A DNA stretch of 13,074 nt, taken from contig CAZRDR010000015.1 of assembly GCA_964598995.1 (NCBI GenBank), forward strand, positions 1 through 13,074. The letters are read 5' to 3'. A model generated the notes under the pieces. It was given only the letters and a program-made list of their open reading frames with translations. It made no database searches and was not told where the DNA came from. Positions 1 through 8,000 of this stretch are shown here, piece after piece; position 1 is the stretch's first letter; each line of letters opens with the position of its first letter. The position numbers and the translations under genes are program-made. This stretch comes from JACROF01 sp964598995 (GTDB taxonomy: Bacteria > Patescibacteriota > Microgenomatia > Levybacterales > UBA12049).

Positions 1-848
1 CTTAAGATCTTCTCTGCATCAGGCGTCTGGAAGTGTTCTTTAAGGAAAGCCATCGTCTCTTTCGGATCTTGCGTGTTCACAAAGACATTCGTCCCTACCT
101 CAAAGCCTCCCAGAGTTCGTACCCGCGGGATAATCCGTAAATACCAGTCACCATCTGGATGAATATAAAAATTAAAAGGAAAGTCGCGATTGTAACGGAG
201 ATTAAAAAGCCTGGTAACTCTAAGAAATGCATCTGCCAAATCATCTAACTCGTCATCGGTCGCCTCGCCGAAGGTCACGTGGCGCCTGAGTGGTGTGATC
301 CAGACCTCATCAGACCAGACTGAAGTCTTAGGACAGACGATTTGGAAGTGACTCGTCGTGATGCCGTCTTTTTCATCGCCTACGATCGTCTCGCGCCGAG
401 GTATCTCTAAAAGTACTTTCTGAGGCACGACGACTATCTGAGTGTGGGAATGCGGGATACTTTCACCGGCTGGGGTACCGTGGTTATGAAAGATATAGAC
501 CTGACCTTGGTAGGACAGCTCGTTATAACGGTGACGATAGACTTCAAAAAGCCGCTGGATCTGTTCATATGAGAAATCAACAAACGATGTATCGTGTTCA
601 CGTGTATTGATGACGAGCTCGTGATGCGGTGCGAAAGGAAATTTATTGGGAATCACGCGGATTTCCCAGTTCGTATCCCCCTTCTCACCACCTATGCGAA
701 AGTATTCTGTCTCTTCATTACTACTGGCTGGACAGAAAGGACAGACATGCTCGGTGCCGTTAGCGACATCCGGACGCTTAGCACGCCGAGGCGCTGAGAT
801 TACCCATTTCTTAGAAACTGCGTTTTTTAGGAAGTCAAAATCAGCCAT
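1..848 (-). CDS. galT: Galactose-1-phosphate uridylyltransferase-like protein (GalT/HIT superfamily), C-terminus cut by window edge
   Basis: I translated this frame by hand. ATG at 848 opens 282 codons without a stop and runs off the window at base 1. Seen: an N-terminal CPFC zinc pair (C36, C39), a histidine-rich PHHELVI segment with H85 following, then HNHG (121-124) and PHSHTQ (132-137). Family knowledge: GalT enzymes bind zinc through two Cys and two His, and the second His of an HxHxQ motif is the uridylylated nucleophile. Here that would be H135, with H133 as a zinc ligand. Serine replaces the usual proline of HPH. The second half (from about 167) has the second HIT-like lobe, ending in GGFEVGTNVFVN. 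Likely role: transfer of a nucleotidyl group between sugar phosphates in the cytoplasm (Leloir or a related route). Some homologues are ADP-glucose phosphorylases, so substrate is uncertain. It lies 36 nt after the LytR_C gene but has its own promoter candidate. Confidence 0.85.
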   Translation of the reverse strand, partial: MADFDFLKNAVSKKWVISAPRRAKRPDVANGTEHVCPFCPASSNEETEYFRIGGEKGDTNWEIRVIPNKFPFAPHHELVINTREHDTSFVDFSYEQIQRLFEVYRHRYNELSYQGQVYIFHNHGTPAGESIPHSHTQIVVVPQKVLLEIPRRETIVGDEKDGITTSHFQIVCPKTSVWSDEVWITPLRRHVTFGEATDDELDDLADAFLRVTRLFNLRYNRDFPFNFYIHPDGDWYLRIIPRVRTLGGFEVGTNVFVNTQDPKETMAFLKEHFQTPDAEKIL

Positions 849-854
849 ATATCT

Positions 855-883
855 AGTATCAAGGATTACCGGAAAAGTAGCAA
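855..883 (-). promoter_or_regulatory. Promoter candidate for the galT-like gene, leaderless geometry
   Basis: Reading the minus strand: TTGCTA (883-878), a 17-nt spacer, then GATACT (860-855). The -10 hexamer ends 6 nt before ATG 848, so the expected transcription start is the A of the ATG or next to it. It fills the gap between this gene and the LytR_C stop. Read-through from the upstream gene is equally possible. Confidence 0.4.
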
Positions 884-884
884 G

Positions 885-1667
885 TTATTTCGTCGGAGTA
901 GGTGTTAGCGTCGGTGTCGGAGTACCAACATATGACTGGCCGAGGATGATCAGGATATCTGCTCCTTCAGGCTTTACCTCGCCACTTGGAAGTGAGGTTA
1001 CTTTGCCTTTAGCGAATGTTGCTAATTGCTTAGCTGTCTGGGCGTTCTTGCCTGTCAGATCGACGACGACTGAATCAGCGTAATTATTAGCTGCATTTGC
1101 CTTAGCCGTGACTGTCGTCTTAAGAGAGTTGAGTGTTGCGAGAGACTCCTCTACCTTTTTAGTCAGGCCATTCGTCTGCGTGCCGTTATAAAGCGCTATC
1201 TTAACTGAAGTGGTAGCTGCCTGGGATGCTGATGTTATTGATTGAGACGTATCTGACTGCGTATTAACAGGTCCGACATTGATGATCTTATCTGTGGTCG
1301 GGCGATAGAGAATCGCGATGCCTGACTTAGGATAGATCAGTACCTTATCACCGTTCTGCGCTTTAGCAAAAAATGTCTGACCCTGGAGTTTGGTGATATC
1401 CGAGACAGTCGCTACAGTCACCTGGTCACCTTGGGGAAGATCATAGTGCTTACTTACCTTCTGGACGAGTGAGTTTACTTCATTTGAGGTGGCTGATGAG
1501 GGATTCGTGAGCAATTGCTGCGACTTCTGGTACTGGAGATAAAAATAGATACAGGCACCAAGGAGCGCAATCACTACCACTGCCATCAGACCGATGACCA
1601 GAAGACTCTTACTGCGCGATTTTTTCTCGACTTTTGGGGCTGAATCGGAGGTTTTTTCTTTAGGCAT
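885..1667 (-). CDS. Membrane-anchored LytR_C domain protein
   Basis: A 260-aa protein if started at ATG 1667. An in-frame GTG at 1673 would add two residues, but it lies 1 nt past a strong -10 hexamer, upstream of any sensible transcription start. Seen: a lysine-rich cytoplasmic head (1-21), one transmembrane helix (about 22-44), a central domain containing GDKVLIYPKSGIAILYRP (about 106-123), a Ser/Thr/Gln-rich linker, a LytR_C-type domain from KIALYNGTQTNGL (about 156) to ILIILGQ (about 244), and a tail TPTPTLTPTPTK. Family knowledge: LytR_C is usually the C-terminal extension of LCP wall-polymer ligases. The catalytic LCP domain is absent, so enzymatic activity is unlikely. I infer a cell-wall or glycan-binding anchor exposed outside the membrane. 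It is upstream of and co-oriented with the galT-like gene. Confidence 0.8.
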   Translation of the reverse strand: MPKEKTSDSAPKVEKKSRSKSLLVIGLMAVVVIALLGACIYFYLQYQKSQQLLTNPSSATSNEVNSLVQKVSKHYDLPQGDQVTVATVSDITKLQGQTFFAKAQNGDKVLIYPKSGIAILYRPTTDKIINVGPVNTQSDTSQSITSASQAATTSVKIALYNGTQTNGLTKKVEESLATLNSLKTTVTAKANAANNYADSVVVDLTGKNAQTAKQLATFAKGKVTSLPSGEVKPEGADILIILGQSYVGTPTPTLTPTPTK

Positions 1668-1674
1668 TATCACT

Positions 1675-1704
1675 ACTATAAAAAAAGAGCGGCTATGCCG
1701 TCAA
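1675..1704 (-). promoter_or_regulatory. Strong sigma70-like promoter for the LytR_C gene, leaderless geometry
   Basis: On the minus strand: TTGACG (1704-1699, 5 of 6), an 18-nt spacer containing a T7 run, then TATAGT (1680-1675, 5 of 6). Seven nt separate the hexamer from ATG 1667, so the transcript should start at or one base before the ATG. This decides against GTG 1673 as the start. Confidence 0.6.
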
Positions 1705-1713
1705 GTCTGTTTT

Positions 1714-1722
1714 TGCTACGAT
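1714..1722 (+). promoter_or_regulatory. Extended -10 promoter for the 776-aa surface protein gene, leaderless geometry
   Basis: TGCTACGAT is an extended -10 (TGn plus TACGAT at 1717-1722, 4 of 6). It ends 6 nt before ATG 1729, placing the expected transcription start on the ATG. No -35 is recognisable. The place where one would fall (about 1693-1699) abuts the -35 of the divergent LytR_C promoter, so the two promoters are packed back to back and may compete. Confidence 0.45.
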
Positions 1723-1728
1723 TAAGCT

Positions 1729-4059
1729 ATGCAGCATTCTGCCCGAACGCTCATCATAGCTGGTCTTCTCTTTTTATTCAGCCTTGCCACACCTCTTAGT
1801 GTCCTGGCTGCATCACTCACAGTGACTGCAGTAGTCCCTGCCAATGCCACGAGCTTTTCAGCCAACTTAGCATCTGACCTTACTGAGACAAAGGTCGGTC
1901 AAGGTAAAGATATCACCTATACACTTACTTATGGTTCGACACTCTCGACAACTACTGATGTCACCTTAGAGGCATCGTGGTCTCGTGGAACGATTCAAGG
2001 TAATGCTAGCCCGAGTGTCGATGTCCTGTCCTATGTCTCAGGCAGCGCCACAAATGGCTACAATGGTGCCGCTCCTGTTATTGATCTGGTAAATCAAAAA
2101 ATAACTTGGACTATCTCTCTGCCTCAAACAGCTAACCAAAAAGTATCTTTCACTTTAAGAAGCAGCTCGACACTTACCTCATCACTTCCGATTTCGTTTA
2201 CTGTCACAGGTCATCTCGTCGGTCCAGGATTTACGACTGAAGATAGTAGTTTAACTAATAATTTTCTAGTCTCCAAACCAGAGCCCACCGCAACTCCTAC
2301 ACCCGGACCGACAGCAACTCCTACGCCAGCTCCGACTGATATCCCAATTAGTCCACTGCCTACCTTAGCACCACAATCGCCAACTCAAGCGCTTAAAATT
2401 ACCAGTGTCGATGTTCATGAAATTAGTAGTGACTCAGTCTCGATCGGTATGGAGTTTAATCTTCCACGCGGTGCGCAAATTAAATACGGTACTGATTTTT
2501 ATAACTTAACAAATACAGTAGTAGATACGAGTATAACTACTAATCACACAGTACAACTTGAAAATCTTGAACCTGGGACGACCTATTATTTCCAGGCTGT
2601 AGCAATCCGTAGAAATGGAGGCTTGTTGACTTCTGATATCTTTACCGTTACAACAGCCCAGACAGGTGATATACCAACTCCGATCGTCTCAAGTCTGATC
2701 GTAACGAGTAATAATATTATCCTGACAAATCCAGCTCAGTCAACTAATACAAATGAAGCAACTAATTTAACAATACCTACATCCTCACTCTATGAATTTA
2801 AGATCGCGATTCCAAATTCTGGTGGTTTATCTCGAGTCAAGGCTATCCTACGGAATACGGTACTTGGGATTAGCTTCCCTTTTTTCAAAAAGGCTGAGGC
2901 CGTTGAGGATACCAGTGTGGATCTTGTGGAGGTGAGCCCCGGGATTTTTGCCGGGAAATTGGTAACACCAAAACAGATAGGAAATTACGACCTCATTGTT
3001 AAAATTTATGCTAAGACAGGCAGTATCAGCGAGCGTAAAGTAGCTAATGTTAAAGTCAGCTCTCGCTTTACCCTTAGAGATGCAATAACTAAAGCTCATA
3101 TTGAAGATGCGCGCGTCGTTCTCTATACCTGGGATGTAAGGACCAAACAGTATAAATTAATTCATCCAGAAAGTAGTTCTATCCCTAATCCAATTTTCTC
3201 CGATACAGACGGTACTCTGCCGCTCGTACTTCCTTCCGGCAAATACAAAGCTGAAATCTATCACTTGAAATACCTTCCTAAAACTATCGAATTCACTATT
3301 AACGGAGGAACTGGCTACCCGACGGTAGAACTTACGTCAACAGGGCTCAATATTATTAATGTCAGCCGTTATCTTATGAGTGGCCTCGTCGATGTCTTTT
3401 ATACAAAAACGTATGCTTACTTCCAGACCCTCGCATCTTCTCACCGCGTGCTTGAGCTGGCGTATAGTTTGAGTATTCTCATCTTCATACTCCTTTTCAT
3501 CTTAGCGCTAAAGTCTCGTCTGCAGCTCCCTATCATGCGTCTGCCTCATTTCCTCGTTATCCTCTTCTATCACGCTTATGGGAATGCTCCAAGTACCGAG
3601 ACCATTACCGGTAAGATTATTGATAGTGCAACTGACCAACCTCTTAAAGGTGCTCTTGTCTATCTTTTTGACCAGTCAACGGGGATCTTAAAAGACCATA
3701 CGCTGACTAATGGCCAAGGTCAGTATCACGTAAAAGGAATTCCTACCAAGCGTTATCGGATTGAGGTATTGAAGGTTGGCTACCATGCTAATTCGACAAC
3801 CAGAGTTTTTGATGCGCTAGATAACTTTATAATAGCTCTCTCACCAAAGGTTCGCGGGTTTGGCATACTTGCTGAGGTAACTCATACGTTAGATCTTCTG
3901 CTAGCTGTCAGCATTGTCGTCATCTTATTCTTATTACTTGTTCTCGTACTTATCGATGTGATCGCATACCCTTCACCTCTTTCAATGTTGTTTGCGTTCA
4001 TAGCTATTGCTAACCTCAGAGTTTTCCTCCTCTACCGTCAGTACCATCGCCAAAGATAA
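1729..4059 (+). CDS. Modular surface protein: secreted beta domain, FN3, two CarboxypepD_reg-like domains, C-terminal membrane helices
   Basis: 776 aa. Seen in order: signal peptide (1-28, VLAA end); a DUF11-like beta-sandwich (about 29-180) containing VGQGKDITYTLTYGS; a Pro/Thr linker (184-218) with two 24-bp DNA repeats; an FN3-like domain (about 221-310) with LEPGTTYYFQAVA; a further beta domain (about 318-445); a CarboxypepD_reg-like domain (about 446-535); a transmembrane helix (about 577-594) followed by Lys/Arg; a clear CarboxypepD_reg domain (624-706, TITGKIIDSATDQPLKGALVY); and two final helices (about 720-743 and 749-768) with a basic RQYHRQR tail. It is a cell-envelope protein with about 550 residues outside the membrane. 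Role unknown; adhesion or envelope scaffolding is an inference. With the positive-inside rule, the second CarboxypepD_reg domain would face the cytoplasm, which is odd. It is convergent with the serine hydrolase gene. ATG 1729 fits the promoter. Confidence 0.85.
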   Translation: MQHSARTLIIAGLLFLFSLATPLSVLAASLTVTAVVPANATSFSANLASDLTETKVGQGKDITYTLTYGSTLSTTTDVTLEASWSRGTIQGNASPSVDVLSYVSGSATNGYNGAAPVIDLVNQKITWTISLPQTANQKVSFTLRSSSTLTSSLPISFTVTGHLVGPGFTTEDSSLTNNFLVSKPEPTATPTPGPTATPTPAPTDIPISPLPTLAPQSPTQALKITSVDVHEISSDSVSIGMEFNLPRGAQIKYGTDFYNLTNTVVDTSITTNHTVQLENLEPGTTYYFQAVAIRRNGGLLTSDIFTVTTAQTGDIPTPIVSSLIVTSNNIILTNPAQSTNTNEATNLTIPTSSLYEFKIAIPNSGGLSRVKAILRNTVLGISFPFFKKAEAVEDTSVDLVEVSPGIFAGKLVTPKQIGNYDLIVKIYAKTGSISERKVANVKVSSRFTLRDAITKAHIEDARVVLYTWDVRTKQYKLIHPESSSIPNPIFSDTDGTLPLVLPSGKYKAEIYHLKYLPKTIEFTINGGTGYPTVELTSTGLNIINVSRYLMSGLVDVFYTKTYAYFQTLASSHRVLELAYSLSILIFILLFILALKSRLQLPIMRLPHFLVILFYHAYGNAPSTETITGKIIDSATDQPLKGALVYLFDQSTGILKDHTLTNGQGQYHVKGIPTKRYRIEVLKVGYHANSTTRVFDALDNFIIALSPKVRGFGILAEVTHTLDLLLAVSIVVILFLLLVLVLIDVIAYPSPLSMLFAFIAIANLRVFLLYRQYHRQR
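2284..2331 (+). repeat. 24-bp tandem repeat, two copies, encoding PTATPTP(G/A)
   Basis: Two adjacent 24-bp units (2284-2307 and 2308-2331) share the core GCAACTCCTAC and differ at a few third positions plus the last codon. They encode eight-residue Pro/Thr units in the linker between the first beta domain and the FN3 domain. Such linkers are extended and can change length by repeat slippage. Confidence 0.75.
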
Positions 4060-4074
4060 AATGACAACTAACCA

Positions 4075-4099
4075 ATTGCTACAAAGGCTATAAAGCAAT
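4075..4099. terminator. Weak hairpin between convergent genes, possible bidirectional terminator
   Basis: ATTGCT (4075-4080) and AGCAAT (4094-4099) can pair around a 13-nt loop, in the 47-bp gap between the two convergent stops. There is no good T-run on either side, so intrinsic termination here is doubtful. The position is the main argument. Confidence 0.22.
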
Positions 4100-4106
4100 A
4101 GTTCAT

Positions 4107-5051
4107 TTATTGGGAGATCACGAAGTCGTAGATTACTTTGGAAGCCTGTTGCATCCTTACCTGTGCTGTCGACTCATCACTGACTGAGTACATACAAAGC
4201 ATATATGGCCTACGAGGAACATAGACAATACCACAGTCACGATACCCTTCATCCTGCTTGTCGGTGGCAAAATCCCCTATCTTATGAGCTACAGGTACTG
4301 AAGGGTTAACTCCAGCTACGAGTTTGTCAGGAAATTTAGTCTTAGTTAAGAGATCTAATATGTGTTCTGAATCGTCCTTATTGAGTACTGCAGCAAGATA
4401 AAGCGCCTTTAAGATAGATGAATAACTTTTAGCTGAAAGCAACGCTCCTTGATGATCGATATCAAGATTTATATCTAACCCCTCATACACAGCATCAAAA
4501 TCTTCTTTGGATATCATAGGCACGAGCGATTTGACGGCTGTATTATCTGACTCAACGATAGCAAGTCTTACTGCCTCAGAAGCCTTTAACTTATACCCTG
4601 CTCCCTTTCGATAGAGGTTCCCGAAGCGATCATCCAACATGTCTTTTGTTAGAGTAATTGTGGGGTCTTCCCTGCGATGAGTTCGCTCAAGCATATGATA
4701 ATAGGCCATGATCACGGGAAGTTTAAATAATGAGGCTGCATGGAATTCATTATTGCCATTAATACTTATAGACGTACCCGTTGGGAGGTATTCAAAGTAG
4801 AGACCGAAACTGTCACCATAAGGTTTAAGCATTTTCTGTAGTGTTATCCTCAAATCGTAAAAGTTAATCAGCAAATCCTGCGGGAATTCATTCAATATTC
4901 TCTTGGAGAGAAAGGGGTATTTCTTAACCTGCGCGTCAAAAGTCTTGGCCTGGAGCAAATTAGTACGGTTTGAGAGATATATAGCCGCAAGGGTGATATT
5001 AAAAATGAGACTAACAGCTAACGCAGCTTGCACGAAGCGATTTCTTTCCAT
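4107..5051 (-). CDS. Membrane-anchored serine hydrolase, class A beta-lactamase/PBP-like fold
   Basis: 314 aa from ATG 5051. A TTG at 5072 would add seven residues but sits inside the predicted promoter spacer, so I reject it. Seen: an N-terminal hydrophobic helix (about 8-26), then a mature domain with the three serine-enzyme motifs: SLFK (S107 nucleophile, K110), SDN (168-170) and KIG (257-259, in place of KTG). Family knowledge: class A beta-lactamases also need Glu166 in an ExxLN omega loop. The stretch between SDN and KIG is short here and no such motif is present. This argues against efficient beta-lactam hydrolysis and for a penicillin-binding or esterase/transpeptidase-like role on the cell wall. 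The enzyme is predicted to be anchored by its N-terminal helix and to act outside the membrane. It lies 42 nt downstream of the 1518-aa gene in the same direction, but with its own promoter candidate. Confidence 0.85.
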   Translation of the reverse strand: MERNRFVQAALAVSLIFNITLAAIYLSNRTNLLQAKTFDAQVKKYPFLSKRILNEFPQDLLINFYDLRITLQKMLKPYGDSFGLYFEYLPTGTSISINGNNEFHAASLFKLPVIMAYYHMLERTHRREDPTITLTKDMLDDRFGNLYRKGAGYKLKASEAVRLAIVESDNTAVKSLVPMISKEDFDAVYEGLDINLDIDHQGALLSAKSYSSILKALYLAAVLNKDDSEHILDLLTKTKFPDKLVAGVNPSVPVAHKIGDFATDKQDEGYRDCGIVYVPRRPYMLCMYSVSDESTAQVRMQQASKVIYDFVISQ

Positions 5052-5057
5052 GGAATA

Positions 5058-5086
5058 ATAGTGCGATATCAACTAGGGTAAGTCAA
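5058..5086 (-). promoter_or_regulatory. Promoter candidate for the serine hydrolase gene, leaderless geometry
   Basis: Minus strand: TTGACT (5086-5081, 5 of 6), 17-nt spacer, CACTAT (5063-5058, 3 of 6). The hexamer ends 6 nt before ATG 5051. TATTAT (5060-5055) is a better hexamer, but with a 20-nt spacer and only 3 nt before the ATG. Either way TTG 5072 lies upstream of transcription start. Confidence 0.45.
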
Positions 5087-5093
5087 GAAAGAA

Positions 5094-8000
5094 TTACTGG
5101 GGAGGATCACCTGTCGGGGTTGGAGTTAATTTTTGCAGAGCACTATCAAAAACAGTACTTGTTTCTTTAACGGCTACCGCACTCCATGAGAAGTGGATAT
5201 CTGTTAGAGCTACATCTTTGAGCATGATCGTAAAGCCAGTCTTGGTACGATGAACGATAGCATACTGGATGCCCTGACTCAAAAGATCTTTATCCTGCTG
5301 TGATTGTTCATGAGGATCTTCAACTTTATCAGCGATAATACTCGCATTGACAGCTGGAAGTGAGTCGTAGTCTTTTGTGAAGATAATATCAACTGATTTG
5401 TCACCTTTCTTAATGGTTGCGAAGCCTGCCGTATCATTGCCTACTGTCTGATGACCTTCAAATGTCACATCTTTCTTAAAGACGACCGCGTCAAAGAACG
5501 TAGCTAACCCATTAATGATAATGTCATTGGCGGTGAAGCTGTTTACAACGTGCAGCATACCTTCGACTAAGCCTGATCCTTTAACTCTCAAGTCACCGGA
5601 GAATGTTGCTACACCTGTTACACCAAGCGAATTCAGCAGAGCATCCGGTGAGAGTGTCAGCTCAGGTGTAATCTCAGCTGCCAAAACGGCTGGATGTGAT
5701 GTATTTTGTGCTACTAACGAAGGTTCTGATGCTGATTGAGTAGCAATTGAATTTTGGATAGTCGTGATCTTGCCGATAAGGAGTTCTAACCCTTCGATCT
5801 GATCAGCTTTAATTGATTTAGCAGTGATTGTTCCAGCGAAGGTAGCATTACCGTGATTATCAAACGTGATGCCTGTTGCATCAGAATCACCAAAGATTAC
5901 CCTACCGTCAGTGCCAAGACGGACAGTAAGTGCTGAACCACTGGCGATAGCAATCGTATCGACTGAGACTTCATGTGCCGTAAGCTGAGGAGTCACGATC
6001 TGGAGACCGGCAACGAGTGTATCGGTAACGACTTGTGAGTCAGTACTTACTGTCTGCTTAGCGAGTTGAGCCAGGATGTTGTTACCGAAATTACTATCAG
6101 TCGTTCCGATGGCAGTGAAATTATCAGCGATACTACCATAGTAGGAAGCTGATTTGATATAAACTGTGACTTTACCAATACCTTGTTCTGAATAACTGCT
6201 CATCGCCTGACCGATGATCGCACCAGATTTGGTGGCTTTCATGGCCACGCCAGGAATGGATGATGACGTTAAGTAATCCCCGGGCTTAATCTCACCATTC
6301 TCCGTCGTAACTTTAACTGGTACTCGCCCAGCTAGAGCGACAGGTATAGCACGAACGCCATCGATCGTACTGTCATTTTGTGTGAGGCGTAAAGCTGGTT
6401 TTTCAGAGTATACACCGATCACCGTTGCATCATTCTTACCTGTTGATTTAGTCACATAGGTACGCTCATTAATATCAATACTGACGAGGTCCCCTGCCTC
6501 AAGCGTATCATCACGAGTTGGATAGTCCTCAGCTACGTCGTATGAACCGTTGCGCGTCTGGATACCATGTGAGAAGACAAAAGCTCCCGTGTTGCCAGCG
6601 GCTGAACCTAAGTTCGCTGAAGCAGAGGCAACGAAGAAGATCGAGCCTTCACTCATGATACCGTTTTGTTCGCCGCCGATTGAAGGTACAGCATGGAACT
6701 TAACTGCATACGAACGGTCGATATCGGCAGTATATTTATACATCTCAGCCTTAGGTGGCTCCATGGTGCCAGCGTACATATCACCATTTGTTGGCTGAAG
6801 TACAGTTACGGCGTCAATACCACTCGTACCGCCTGAAGCGATCGTTCCTGCGGCTTGGGAGACCTTAAAGAACTTCTGATCTCCACCGGTGTAGCGGTAG
6901 ATTTCAGCGCCATTTGGCTCATTCGTACCCACGAAAAGCATTCCGTTGTAGACAGTCATGGCAGAAATTCCGTCAATATTTGCAGTTCCGCCGTTAGTCA
7001 TTTGACCTGCGGCAGTATTAAGACGAGTAAAGGTATTAACAGGAGTCTCTCCCGGAACGACACCATCCATCGCGTAGACCTCAGCGGCGTTCGGCTTACT
7101 CAATCCAACAATAAGAGCCCCGTTATAGACAGTAACCATAGATTGATTAAAGCCTGTAACAGCAGTTCCATCTAAGTTGTATGATCCAGTCGTACCGGCC
7201 GCATTGACTGCTAAGAATGTACCTGCTGTTCCTCCGTTACCTCCTCCCAAGTAACGCAGCACATCGGCATCGCCTGGTTTTTCAATACCTAGATACAATA
7301 CACCGTTATAAACAGCCATTGATGAGACTGCATTTACTGTCACGGTATTCGTCGCCACGAAGGTACCAGCTGTCGCATTAAGGAGTGACCACCCACCCAC
7401 TCCTCCGTCATATCGATAAAGTTGTGCCGCAGCCGCCTCACGCGTACCGGCATAGATTCTGCCTTGATAGACTGCCAGACTGGCAATACCGTCGATCTTC
7501 GCTGTACCGCCTGTTTTAATCGTTCCAGCTGTTGTTGAGGAGACACGGACCCAGTTCGTTCCATCATAGCGATAGACCTCAGCACCGTTGACTTTAGAAG
7601 TACCGACATAAAGGTACCCATCCATAACTGTCATGGCAGATACTGATGCGATACCAGTCGTTCCACCTGTAGCGATCTGACCAGGCGTACTTGTAGAAAC
7701 GAGTGTCCACGACGTGCCTGACCCGTTATACCGATAAATTTCTGCAGATCCAGCTGCATCTTTATAAGTACCCACATAGAGACTGCCATTGTAAATTGCA
7801 CTTGCCGAGACTGATGCAATATTTGTTGTTGTATTTCCGCCAATCGTACCTACAGTGCCCGAGACTTGTGTCCACGTAGTTTGTGTAGCAGTGGAAGAAT
7901 CAGGCTTAGCATCAATTAAGATATGACCATTCACACTCAAAGCTTCCACAGGAGCTGTCGTGCCGATACCGACATTTCCTGTCGTATAGTAAATATTACT

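Noticed and set aside
594..1083. Two plus-strand open frames (594-797 and 646-1083) over the galT-like and LytR_C genes
   Set aside because: They are antisense to recognisable protein domains, cross the boundary between two real genes, and have no promoter or family resemblance.
1674..1690. The A7 run (T7 on the minus strand) as an intrinsic terminator tail
   Set aside because: No stable GC hairpin lies directly upstream, and the run falls inside the spacer of a good minus-strand promoter.
4107..5051. Annotation as a beta-lactamase resistance gene
   Set aside because: The Glu166 region of class A enzymes is missing and KTG is KIG, so only the fold family is supported.
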